From JAFGVL01 sp964546015 (lineage in GTDB: Bacteria > Bacteroidota > Bacteroidia > Bacteroidales > Paludibacteraceae), in the NCBI GenBank assembly GCA_964546015.1, contig CAZJHO010000005.1, positions 124,001 through 188,000 of the forward strand: a DNA stretch of 64,000 nucleotides. Direction: 5' to 3'. The stretch's first letter is position 1, and every line of letters starts with the position of its first letter. Positions 52,877 to 62,272 of the stretch are shown here, piece by piece. The notes below the pieces were generated by a model that saw nothing but the letters and a program-made list of their open reading frames with translations, had not been told where the DNA came from and made no database searches. Position numbers and translations under genes: made by a program.

Positions 52877-53911
52877 ATGTCTCTCTACATTCCCAAAGGC
52901 TATAAGCCTATGCTTGAACCCGAAGCAATGGAACAAGCTATAAAAGAAATAAAATTAAAGTTTCAGGAAGAATTGTCGCAGGCGTTGAATCTCAGACGAG
53001 TAACAGCACCCTTATTTATCCTTTCGGGGACAGGTATCAATGATAACTTAAACGGAGTAGAACGCCCCGTTTCGTTCGAGATTCCTGCTGTGGGTGGTCG
53101 AAAAGCCGAGATCGTTCATTCTCTGGCAAAATGGAAACGAATGAAATTAGGTGCTTACGGCATCGAAGCCGGAAAAGGTCTTTATACCGATATGAACGCC
53201 ATTCGCGCTGATGAAGAGCTTGACAACATCCACTCGCTTTATGTGGATCAATGGGATTGGGAACGCACCATTACTGCAGCAGACCGTAACCTTGATTTTT
53301 TAAAAAGCATGGTGCGTAAAATTTACAACGCCATCAAAGAAACCGAAAAATATATTTGCCAAAAATATCCGCAAATCAAGCCGGTTTTGAGCGATAGCAT
53401 CAAATTTGTTCATACCGAAGATTTGCAAAAAGAATATCCGGATTTAACACCCAAAGAGAGAGAAAACGAAGTGGCAAAAAAATATGGTTCGGTATTCATC
53501 ATCGGTATTGGAGGTGAGTTGGCTGATGGTACAATTCATGATGGTCGCGCGCCGGATTACGACGATTGGAGTACTCCAACAGAAAATGGTTATAAGGGGC
53601 TTAATGGCGATATCGTAGTTTGGAGTCCTGTGTTGGAATCGGCTTACGAACTTTCATCAATGGGAATCCGGGTGGATAAATCGGCTTTGCAGGTGCAATT
53701 AAAAATCCGCCAATGTGAAGAGCGTTTAAGTTTATTATTCCATAAAAGTTTGATGGAAGACAAAATTCCACTTTCTATCGGAGGTGGTATCGGACAGTCG
53801 CGTTTGTGCATGTTTCTTTTGCGTTGTGCACACATTGGTGAAGTACAAGCCAGCATTTGGCCCGAAGAAATGGAACAAACTTGTATTCAACATGGAATCA
53901 TTCTTAAATAA
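52877..53911 (+). CDS. asnA: Aspartate-ammonia ligase
   Basis: Makes asparagine from aspartate, ammonia and ATP; related in fold to class II aspartyl-tRNA synthetase. The 344-residue product has TGINDNLNGVERPVSFEIP, MNAIRADEELDNIHSLYVDQ, GRAPDYDDWST and the motif 3-like SIGGGIGQSRLCMFLL. Using free ammonia rather than glutamine, it fits next to amtB in an ammonium-fed cluster. Confidence 0.96.
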   Translation: MSLYIPKGYKPMLEPEAMEQAIKEIKLKFQEELSQALNLRRVTAPLFILSGTGINDNLNGVERPVSFEIPAVGGRKAEIVHSLAKWKRMKLGAYGIEAGKGLYTDMNAIRADEELDNIHSLYVDQWDWERTITAADRNLDFLKSMVRKIYNAIKETEKYICQKYPQIKPVLSDSIKFVHTEDLQKEYPDLTPKERENEVAKKYGSVFIIGIGGELADGTIHDGRAPDYDDWSTPTENGYKGLNGDIVVWSPVLESAYELSSMGIRVDKSALQVQLKIRQCEERLSLLFHKSLMEDKIPLSIGGGIGQSRLCMFLLRCAHIGEVQASIWPEEMEQTCIQHGIILK

Positions 53912-53914
53912 AAA

Positions 53915-54019
53915 ATAAAAATGAAAAGTGAAGAATTAGATATAATTCAAGATGCACTTTTAAATTTTTCTAATCTCAAAACTTATAATTCTTAATTTTT
54001 TTAACTCTTAATTAAAAAT
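53915..54019 (+). repeat. AT-rich inverted repeat before glnN
   Basis: A left arm of AATAAAAATGAAAAGTGAAG type and a right arm containing AATTCTTAAT and AACTCTTAATT (54003-54013) are loosely complementary. The same AACTCTTAATT occurs exactly as far (9 bases) before the gltB start. No gene is present. Confidence 0.5.
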
Positions 54020-54022
54020 AGT

Positions 54023-56206
54023 ATGTTACGATTTAAAGCCGTAGAAAAAGCATCGGCAAGAAAAGCACTGGAAGTAACTGCTCCTGCAGCAAAAACTTCT
54101 GATTATTTCGGGAAAAATGTGTTTGATAGAACTAAAATGAAAAAATATCTATCCAAAGATACATTGAAATTAGTGTTAAATGCCATCGACAAAGGCGAAC
54201 CATTAAATCGAGATGTGGCAAACCATGTAGCTGCCGGTATGCGTATGTGGGCGATGGAAATGGGCGCAACACACTACACTCACTGGTTTCATCCGCTTAC
54301 CGATGGTACAGCCGAAAAGCACGATGCTTTTGTCGAATTGGACGGCGCCGGTGGTATGATCGAAGAATTTTCGGGTAAATTATTGGCGCAGCAAGAGCCT
54401 GATGCTTCCAGTTTTCCGAGCGGTGGTATTCGAAACACATTCGAAGCGCGTGGTTACACAGCTTGGGATCCGTCTTCGCCGGCGTTTATTGTGGAAGATA
54501 CTCTTTGCATTCCAACCGTTTTTATCTCATACACAGGCGAGGCGTTAGACTATAAAACACCTTTGTTGAAATCAATCAATGTCTTAGATAAAGCGGCTGT
54601 AAGCGTATGTAAATATTTTGATAAAAATGTAAAAAAAGTGTTCTCTTACTTAGGTTGGGAGCAAGAATATTTTTTGGTAGATGAGGCTTTGTACGCAGCT
54701 CGTCCTGACCTTATACTAACCGGTCGTACTCTTATGGGGCATGACAGCGCTAAGAACCAACAGTTAGAAGACCATTATTTTGGCTCGATCCCTACCCGTG
54801 TAGCTGCATTTATGCGTGACTTGGAATTTGAATGTTATAAATTAAGCATTCCTGTAAAAACCCGCCATAATGAGGTGGCTCCTAACCAGTTTGAAGTAGC
54901 GCCGATTTTCGAAGAATGTAATTTGGCTGTCGATCATAACCTGTTGCTTATGTCCGTTATGAAGATTGTAGCTCGCCGTCATTGTTTTCGTGTATTATTG
55001 CACGAAAAGCCCTTTAAAGGGATCAATGGGTCTGGTAAGCACAACAACTGGTCGATGGGTACGGATACCGGTGTAAATCTATTATCGCCGGGAAAAAATG
55101 CGAAAGAAAATCTTCAATTCATCACTTTTGTATCGAATGTGTTGATGGCGGTTTACAAAAATAATGCATTGCTTAAAGCAAGTATTTCATCGGCAACTAA
55201 CGCACACCGTCTGGGAGCTAATGAAGCGCCTCCGGCTATTATTTCTATCTTTATGGGAACTCAAATTTCGGCTTTGCTAGATAGTTTGGAGTCCGGCACA
55301 GGTGTTAGAGGGATTCATTTGCAAGAAAAAACAAGCACTCGATTGTCCCTTAGCCATATTCCCGAGATTTTGGTAGATAATGCCGATCGTAACCGTACAT
55401 CGCCTTTCGCCTTTACCGGAAACCGTTTCGAGTTTCGTGCCGTAGGTTCTTCGGCAAACTGTGCCTCTGCTATGCTTGTGCTCAATACTGCTGTAGCAGG
55501 ACAGTTAAAAATCTTCAAACAAGAGGTGGATGCGCTTATCGCACAAGGCAAAGATAAGGAAAAAGCTATTCTTACTATTGTGCGTAAAAACATAAAGGAA
55601 TCTAAAAAAATTCGTTTCGATGGCAATGGTTACAGTGATGAGTGGAAAGCTGAAGCTGCCAAACGAGGATTGGATTGTGAAACCTGCGTGCCGGTTATTT
55701 TTGATGCTTATTTGACTAAACAAAGTGTAAAATTATTCACCGAAACAGGTGTGTTGAGTGAAAAAGAGCTTCATGCCCGCAACGAAGTAAAATGGGAACA
55801 ATATACTAAGAAAGTGCAAATCGAAGCGCGTGTATTGGGTGATTTGGCAATGAACCATATCATTCCCGTAGCTACTCGTTATCAAGGTTTATTACTCGAC
55901 AATGTATCTAAAATTTACACGCTATACACACCCGAAAAGACTGATACGATAGCTCGTCATAATTTGAATATTATAGAGGACATCGCCACACACTTAAATA
56001 AAATTAAAGAACAAGTAGATGAAATGGTCGCAGCTCGGAAAATAGCCAACAAGATAGAAAACGAACGAGAGAAAGCATTTGCTTACTGTACCAAGATAGT
56101 GCCGTATTTGGATTCAATCCGTTACCACATTGATAAGCTCGAACTTATTGTTGATAACGAAATGTGGACACTGCCTAAATACCGTGAGTTGTTGTTTATC
56201 AGATAA
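54023..56206 (+). CDS. glnN: Glutamine synthetase type III
   Basis: The 727-residue GSIII, the large dodecameric type common in Bacteroidetes, makes glutamine from glutamate, ammonia and ATP. Diagnostic blocks are MWAMEMGATHYTHWFHPLT, FPSGGIRNTFEARGYTAWD, YLGWEQEYFLVD, NEVAPNQFEVAPIFEECN and FKGINGSGKHNNWSMGTDTG. The C-terminal extension is present. It lies between asnA and gltB. Confidence 0.97.
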   Translation: MLRFKAVEKASARKALEVTAPAAKTSDYFGKNVFDRTKMKKYLSKDTLKLVLNAIDKGEPLNRDVANHVAAGMRMWAMEMGATHYTHWFHPLTDGTAEKHDAFVELDGAGGMIEEFSGKLLAQQEPDASSFPSGGIRNTFEARGYTAWDPSSPAFIVEDTLCIPTVFISYTGEALDYKTPLLKSINVLDKAAVSVCKYFDKNVKKVFSYLGWEQEYFLVDEALYAARPDLILTGRTLMGHDSAKNQQLEDHYFGSIPTRVAAFMRDLEFECYKLSIPVKTRHNEVAPNQFEVAPIFEECNLAVDHNLLLMSVMKIVARRHCFRVLLHEKPFKGINGSGKHNNWSMGTDTGVNLLSPGKNAKENLQFITFVSNVLMAVYKNNALLKASISSATNAHRLGANEAPPAIISIFMGTQISALLDSLESGTGVRGIHLQEKTSTRLSLSHIPEILVDNADRNRTSPFAFTGNRFEFRAVGSSANCASAMLVLNTAVAGQLKIFKQEVDALIAQGKDKEKAILTIVRKNIKESKKIRFDGNGYSDEWKAEAAKRGLDCETCVPVIFDAYLTKQSVKLFTETGVLSEKELHARNEVKWEQYTKKVQIEARVLGDLAMNHIIPVATRYQGLLLDNVSKIYTLYTPEKTDTIARHNLNIIEDIATHLNKIKEQVDEMVAARKIANKIENEREKAFAYCTKIVPYLDSIRYHIDKLELIVDNEMWTLPKYRELLFIR

Positions 56207-56212
56207 CAAAAT

Positions 56213-56313
56213 AAATTAAAAATGAAGAATGAAGAGTTAAGAATTGACTTAATTGAAGCAATAAATTCTAATTTTGCTAAAAATTCTTAATGTCTTACTT
56301 AACTCTTAATTTC
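56213..56313 (+). repeat. AT-rich inverted repeat before gltB
   Basis: Left arm at 56213-56246 (with GAAGAGTTAAGAATT) and right arm at 56279-56313 (AAATTCTTAATG..., AACTCTTAATT at 56301-56311) are largely complementary. It resembles the element before glnN. Confidence 0.6.
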
Positions 56314-56320
56314 AAAAATT

Positions 56321-59300
56321 ATGCTTCAAAACAATCTATATAACCCTGCTAATGAGCACGATGCCTGTGGAGTCGGACTGATAGTTGATATACATGGCAA
56401 TAGATCGCACGAAATCGTGGAGAAGGGGATGCAGGTGCTCGAAAATATGCTCCATCGTGGAGCCGAAAGTGCAGATAACAAAACAGGCGATGGTGCCGGA
56501 ATTACCTTGCAAATACCGCATGAGTTTATTCTCTTGCAAGGTATTCCTGTGCCCGAAAGGGGTAAATACGGCACCGGACTTGTTTTTCTTCCCAAAGAAA
56601 AGGAAAAAGCTGCATCGTGTATCGAAATCATACAAACTGTTTTGCAGCAAGAAGGATTAACAATGCTCGCCATGCGCGAAGTGCCTGTTAATAGTCAAAT
56701 ATTAGGCGAAATTTCTCGTGCTAATGAACCTCAAATCAAACAGATTTTTGTAACTGATAATAACCATTTGTATGGTGTCGAATTGGAACGCAAGTTATAT
56801 ATTGCCCGTAAGAAAATGGAGAAATTTTTTCTCCGCTCCGAGGCAAAATCGGAAGCTTACATTGTAAGTCTTTCTTCTCAACGCATTGTGTATAAAGGTA
56901 TGCTCACTTCTATTCAGCTGCGGGAATATTTCCACGATTTGAGTGATGCGAATTTTACCAGTGCTTTGGCTTTGGTGCATTCTCGTTTTAGCACCAATAC
57001 TTTTCCGTCTTGGAAATTGGCACAGCCTTTCCGTTTGCTCGGGCATAATGGCGAGATAAATACCATTCGTGGTAATCGTTATTGGATGGAAGCGCGCGAA
57101 AGTATTTTGCAAGCTCCACAGTTGGGTAATCCTGAAGATATTTTTCCTATTATACAACCTGAAATGAGCGATAGTGCTTCGCTTGATAATGTGTTGGAAT
57201 TTTTAGTAATGTCCGGGAAATCGCTTCCGCACGCTATGGCTATGCTTGTTCCTGAAAGTTGGAACGATAAGAATCCTATCTCCGACGAACTGAAAGCCTT
57301 TTACGAATACCATAGTATATTGATGGAGCCATGGGATGGACCTGCTGCGTTGCTTTTTACCGATGGTCGCTATGCCGGCGGTATGCTTGATCGAAATGGG
57401 CTGCGTCCGGGTCGTTATCTAATAACCAAAAACGATGTAATGGTGATTGCTTCCGAAACAGGTGTGTTACCGTTTCATGCTTCCGAGATCAAACAAAAAG
57501 GACGGCTCAAACCCGGTAAAATGATATTGATTGACACCCACGAAGGAAAAATTCATTATGATGCCGAAATAAAAAAAGAATTGGCTTCTGCTCATCCTTA
57601 TGCCGAGTGGTTGGCTCAAAACCGTATTATTCTTTCCAATATATCTTCGGGACGAACTGTAAAACATACGGTGGAAAATCTGCTTCAACAATTGGTTGCG
57701 TTCGGGTATTCGAAAGAAGATATTGAGAAAATTATTCTGCCAATGGCGGACGAAGGTAAAGAACCTGTCGGATCGATGGGTAATGATACACCGTTGGCTG
57801 TTTTGTCCGAAAAACCGCAACGCTTATTTAACTATTTCCGTCAGCTGTTTGCACAAGTTACTAATCCGCCTATCGACCCGATTCGCGAAGAGTTGGTGAT
57901 GTCCTTATCGCTTTATATCGGTTGTTTGGAAAAAAATCTGCTTGAGCCGTCATCTCAGTTATGTAAAATGGTAAAATTGCAAAGTCCGGTACTGAATAAT
58001 ACAGATTTGGATATCTTGCGCAATCTCGGATATAAAGGCTTTAAAACAACCACAATACCGATGTTTTTTGATGCGACAAATCCTATTGATGCCGAAAAAA
58101 ATCTGGCTGGAGCAGTAAAAAAATTATGTCGGAAAGCTGAACAAGCAGTGGACGAAGGCTATAATTACATTATTCTTAGCGATAAAGGTGTAAACAAATA
58201 TTTCGCTGCTATTCCTTCGTTATTGGCAGTATCGGGAGTGCATCATCATTTAATTGACAAGCGCAAACGGATGCAAACCGCTGTAATTATAGAAACTGCC
58301 GAAGCCCGCGAAGTAATGCATTATGCATTATTGTTCGGTTTTGGAGCTACGGCTGTCAATCCTTATATGGCATTTGCCATATTGCACGATAAAGTAAAAA
58401 ATCACGAAATACAATTAGATTATCATACTGCCGAAAAAAATTATATAAAATCAATCAATAAAGGTTTGTTGAAGATTCTTTCTAAAATGGGAATCTCTAC
58501 TTTGCGAAGCTATCGGGGTGCTCAAATATTTGAGGCTTTAGGTATTAGTCAACAATTGCTCGACAAATATTTCCGTGGTATGACATCGTCTATTGACGGT
58601 ATTACTCTTGAGGATATTGCTAAAGATACTTTGATTCAACATGCCGCAGCTTTTTCTTCTGATGAAATTGATTTGGAAAATAACGGAATTTATGCATACC
58701 GTTGTCATGGCGAGTATCATGCATGGAATCCCGAAACTATTTCTAAGTTACAAATCGCAACTCGTACCGGGGATTATGTCAAGTTTAAAGAATACACTCA
58801 TATTGTGGATGAAAAATCGCAACCGGTATTTTTGCGTGATTTACTTACTTTCAAACGAAATCCGATCGATATTGCAGAAGTAGAACCGGTATTCGAAATC
58901 ACTAAACGCTTTGTAACCGGAGCCATGTCGTTTGGTTCTATCAGCAAGGAAGCGCACGAGGCTATCGCCATTGCTCTGAATATGATTCATGGTAAAAGCA
59001 ATACTGGCGAAGGTGGCGAAAATTCTGCCCGTTTTCATATTGGTGAAGACGGACTTAACCGCCGGAGTGCTATCAAACAAATTGCTTCAGGGCGTTTTGG
59101 AGTAACGGCTGAATATTTGGTGAATGCCGACGAGTTACAAATTAAAATAGCACAAGGCGCAAAACCGGGCGAAGGCGGACAACTTCCGGGGTTCAAGGTG
59201 GACAAAATTATTGCCGAAACTCGTCATTCGATACCCGGCATTACTCTTATTTCGCCGCCACCACACCATGATATTTATTCCATCGAAGATTTGGCACAAC

Positions 59301-60811
59301 TTATTTTCGATTTGAAAAATATCAATCCGCAAGCACGCATCAGTGTTAAATTGGTTGCTGAAAGCGGTGTAGGAACTATTGCCGCTGGGGTAGCCAAAGC
59401 CAAAGCCGATGTAATTGTTATTAGCGGTGCCGAAGGTGGTACAGGAGCCAGCCCGATCAGTTCTATTAAACATGCAGGTATTCCGGGCGAGCTTGGTTTA
59501 GCTGAAACACAACAAACATTGGTGATGAATAACTTGCGTGGTTTTGTTCGCCTGCAAACCGACGGACAACTGAAAACCGGAAAAGATATCATTACTGCTG
59601 CTTTGATGGGTGCCGAAGAATTCGGTTTTGCTACCAGTGCATTAATTGTGCTTGGCTGTGTGATGATGCGCAAATGCCACTTGAATTCTTGTCCGGTAGG
59701 TGTTGCTACGCAAAACGAAGAATTGCGTGCCCGTTTTAGAGGCAAATACGAATATGTGGTTAATTTTATGAATTTCTTGGCAGAAGAAGTGCGTGAGCAT
59801 TTGGCAGAAATGGGATTCCGTAGCCTCGATGAAATAATCGGACGAGCCGATTTACTTGAAGCACGGAAACTGAGTGATAATCCGAAAGTTGGAAAAATCA
59901 ATCTATCCAAGTTAATGTATTTCGACAATAGCGGGAATGATGTTAAATGCACCAAAATGCAAGACCATAAAATAGACCAAATCCTTGATCTTACATTGAT
60001 AGAACAAGCGAAGCGGGCTATTGAGCATGCAAAGCCGGTAACGATACATTCTGCTATAACCAATGTCAACCGTTCAGCCGGAGCTATGCTTTCGGGCGAG
60101 GTTGCCAAACGCTATGGCAATGCAGGATTACCGGACGGAAGTATTACCGTAAATTTTACAGGTTCTGCCGGACAAAGTTTTGGAGCATTTCTTTCGCATG
60201 GAATTAATTTTAACCTCGAAGGCGAAGCTAACGACTATTTGGGTAAAGGATTATCCGGTGGTCGAATATCTCTCAAAATACCTGCCGGTACAATATTCGA
60301 GCCTGAAAAAAATATCATTGCCGGAAATACATTGCTTTACGGGGCAACCTCAGGTGAAGTATATATTAACGGGCGAGTGGGCGAGCGTTTTTGTGTGCGG
60401 AACAGTGGTGCAATAGCGGTTGTTGAGGGCGCCGGTGATCATTGTTGCGAATATATGACAGGCGGTCGTACCGTAGTGCTTGGTGCAACAGGTAAAAATT
60501 TTGCGGCAGGTATGAGCGGAGGTCTGGCGTATGTACTTGATATGGACAGAAATTTCGATTATTTCTGTAATATGGAAATGGTAGAATTATCGTTGTTGGA
60601 AGATAAATACGATATAAACGAACTACAAACTTTGATAACCAATCATGTGCAGCACACACAAAGCCCATTCGGAAAGAAGATTCTGGAACAATGGGAACAC
60701 TATTTGCCGTATTTTATCAAAGTAACTCCGATTGAATACAAAAAAATAGTACAAGAGCAGAAAATGGAGGCGCTTAAAAACAAAATAGCCTTAGTAGAGT
60801 CGGACTATTAA
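56321..60811 (+). CDS. gltB: Glutamate synthase, large subunit
   Basis: Transfers the amide of glutamine to 2-oxoglutarate. The 1496 residues contain an N-terminal class II glutaminase (nucleophile Cys16 in HDACGVGLIVD, after a 15-residue propeptide), the central domain, the FMN domain with FVTGAMSFGSISKEAHEA, the 3Fe-4S cysteines in CVMMRKCHLNSCPVG, and the C-terminal beta-helix (GSAGQSFGAFL; YMTGGRTVVLG). Length is standard. gltD follows after 51 bases. Confidence 0.97.
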   Translation: MLQNNLYNPANEHDACGVGLIVDIHGNRSHEIVEKGMQVLENMLHRGAESADNKTGDGAGITLQIPHEFILLQGIPVPERGKYGTGLVFLPKEKEKAASCIEIIQTVLQQEGLTMLAMREVPVNSQILGEISRANEPQIKQIFVTDNNHLYGVELERKLYIARKKMEKFFLRSEAKSEAYIVSLSSQRIVYKGMLTSIQLREYFHDLSDANFTSALALVHSRFSTNTFPSWKLAQPFRLLGHNGEINTIRGNRYWMEARESILQAPQLGNPEDIFPIIQPEMSDSASLDNVLEFLVMSGKSLPHAMAMLVPESWNDKNPISDELKAFYEYHSILMEPWDGPAALLFTDGRYAGGMLDRNGLRPGRYLITKNDVMVIASETGVLPFHASEIKQKGRLKPGKMILIDTHEGKIHYDAEIKKELASAHPYAEWLAQNRIILSNISSGRTVKHTVENLLQQLVAFGYSKEDIEKIILPMADEGKEPVGSMGNDTPLAVLSEKPQRLFNYFRQLFAQVTNPPIDPIREELVMSLSLYIGCLEKNLLEPSSQLCKMVKLQSPVLNNTDLDILRNLGYKGFKTTTIPMFFDATNPIDAEKNLAGAVKKLCRKAEQAVDEGYNYIILSDKGVNKYFAAIPSLLAVSGVHHHLIDKRKRMQTAVIIETAEAREVMHYALLFGFGATAVNPYMAFAILHDKVKNHEIQLDYHTAEKNYIKSINKGLLKILSKMGISTLRSYRGAQIFEALGISQQLLDKYFRGMTSSIDGITLEDIAKDTLIQHAAAFSSDEIDLENNGIYAYRCHGEYHAWNPETISKLQIATRTGDYVKFKEYTHIVDEKSQPVFLRDLLTFKRNPIDIAEVEPVFEITKRFVTGAMSFGSISKEAHEAIAIALNMIHGKSNTGEGGENSARFHIGEDGLNRRSAIKQIASGRFGVTAEYLVNADELQIKIAQGAKPGEGGQLPGFKVDKIIAETRHSIPGITLISPPPHHDIYSIEDLAQLIFDLKNINPQARISVKLVAESGVGTIAAGVAKAKADVIVISGAEGGTGASPISSIKHAGIPGELGLAETQQTLVMNNLRGFVRLQTDGQLKTGKDIITAALMGAEEFGFATSALIVLGCVMMRKCHLNSCPVGVATQNEELRARFRGKYEYVVNFMNFLAEEVREHLAEMGFRSLDEIIGRADLLEARKLSDNPKVGKINLSKLMYFDNSGNDVKCTKMQDHKIDQILDLTLIEQAKRAIEHAKPVTIHSAITNVNRSAGAMLSGEVAKRYGNAGLPDGSITVNFTGSAGQSFGAFLSHGINFNLEGEANDYLGKGLSGGRISLKIPAGTIFEPEKNIIAGNTLLYGATSGEVYINGRVGERFCVRNSGAIAVVEGAGDHCCEYMTGGRTVVLGATGKNFAAGMSGGLAYVLDMDRNFDYFCNMEMVELSLLEDKYDINELQTLITNHVQHTQSPFGKKILEQWEHYLPYFIKVTPIEYKKIVQEQKMEALKNKIALVESDY

Positions 60812-60862
60812 TAGATCAAGAATCAAAAGGTTATTGTCTGAGTTCTTAATTCTTAATTGATT

Positions 60863-62272
60863 ATGCATAATACATTTTTAAAAGTAAATAGAAAAGAAGC
60901 CGGTTATCGCCCTGTTATGGAACGCATTGCCGATTTTGGCGAGGTGGAGCAAACCCTCAATAGCGAAGACCGTATGTTGCAGGCTTCACGCTGTATGGAG
61001 TGTGGAGTGCCGTTTTGTCATTGGGCTTGTCCGTTGGGTAATCTTAATCCGGAGTGGCAGGCATTATTAGCCGAGGGAAAGTGGTTTGAGGCATACGATT
61101 TGCTGACCGAAACTAATAATTTCCCCGAATTCACAGGGCGTGTATGTCCTGCATTGTGCGAAAAAAGCTGTGTATTGAAGCTTAATGAGCAATCCGTTAC
61201 TTCGCGCGAGAATGAAGCGGCAGTGGCCGAGCATGCGTTTTTGGAAGGATATGTAAAACCTCGTCCACCTAAAATACGCACAGTGAAAAAAGTAGCCGTT
61301 GTTGGTGCCGGTCCTGCCGGACTGGCGGCTGCCGATATCCTCAACAGGCAAGGACACTCCGTAGTTGTTTACGAGAAAGACCAGGCTGCAGGAGGGTTAC
61401 TTCGCTTAGGAATTCCCGATTTTAAGCTTAATAAACAAGTAATAGATCGCCGGATAGCTATTCTTAAAGCTGAAGGAATCGTATTTAAATGTGGGGTAGA
61501 GGTAGGTAAAGATATTTCACATGAAAAGTTGCTTGCCGATTTCGATGCCGTATGCCTGGCGGTAGGCGCAGGTCAACCGCGCGACCTTAATGCCGATGGA
61601 CGCAACTTAGAGGGTGTTTATTTTGCACTTGATTTTCTTCAACAACAAAACAGATTGGTAGCCGGAGCAACTATTCCTGCCGAAGAGCTTATTTCTGCTA
61701 AAGGCAAAAGCGTATTGGTTATTGGTGGTGGAGATACGGGTTCTGACTGTGTGGGGACATCTATTCGTCAAAAAGCCCTTAATGTAACGCAAATTGAAAT
61801 CATGCCACAGCCGCCCGAAGTTTGTAATCCTGCTACTCCTTGGCCTCTCTATCCTAATGTGCTGAAAACATCCAGTTCGCACCTCGAAGGTTGCACTCGC
61901 CGTTGGAATTTGAGTACCCGCCGTTTTATCGGCGAAAATGGCAAATTAACAGGCGTAGAAGTGGTAGAAGTAAAATGGACGATTTTACCCGATGGAAAAA
62001 TGTGCATGACCGAAGTGGGAAAACCGGAAATAATCAAAGCAGAATTAGTACTTTTGTGCATGGGCTTTGTGCATCCTGTACACGAGGGGTTGTTGGACGG
62101 CTTGGGCGTAACCTACGATGTAAGAGGAAATGTAGCTACAACAACACCTTTTCAATCGTCAATACCCAAAGTATTTACCGCTGGTGATGCCCTTACCGGA
62201 GCAAGCCTTGTTGTGAGAGCCATTGATTCGGGGCGAAAATCAGCCCAAGCAATCAATGATTTTTTGAAGTAA
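60863..62272 (+). CDS. gltD: Glutamate synthase, small subunit
   Basis: Supplies electrons from NAD(P)H to GltB. The 469-residue protein has N-terminal cysteine clusters (CMECGVPFCHWACPLGN; CPALCEKSC) for 4Fe-4S centres, the FAD motif VVGAGPAGLAAADIL and the NAD(P) motif VIGGGDTGSDCVGT, ending FTAGDALTGASLVVRAID. ATG at 60863 is preferred to TTG at 60857. Its stop overlaps the nadE start by one base (TAATG). Confidence 0.96.
   Translation: MHNTFLKVNRKEAGYRPVMERIADFGEVEQTLNSEDRMLQASRCMECGVPFCHWACPLGNLNPEWQALLAEGKWFEAYDLLTETNNFPEFTGRVCPALCEKSCVLKLNEQSVTSRENEAAVAEHAFLEGYVKPRPPKIRTVKKVAVVGAGPAGLAAADILNRQGHSVVVYEKDQAAGGLLRLGIPDFKLNKQVIDRRIAILKAEGIVFKCGVEVGKDISHEKLLADFDAVCLAVGAGQPRDLNADGRNLEGVYFALDFLQQQNRLVAGATIPAEELISAKGKSVLVIGGGDTGSDCVGTSIRQKALNVTQIEIMPQPPEVCNPATPWPLYPNVLKTSSSHLEGCTRRWNLSTRRFIGENGKLTGVEVVEVKWTILPDGKMCMTEVGKPEIIKAELVLLCMGFVHPVHEGLLDGLGVTYDVRGNVATTTPFQSSIPKVFTAGDALTGASLVVRAIDSGRKSAQAINDFLK

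Noticed and set aside
59275..60108. 277-codon minus-strand frame opposite gltB
   Set aside because: Long, but fully inside gltB in a conserved catalytic region; serine/alanine-rich composition is typical of an antisense shadow.
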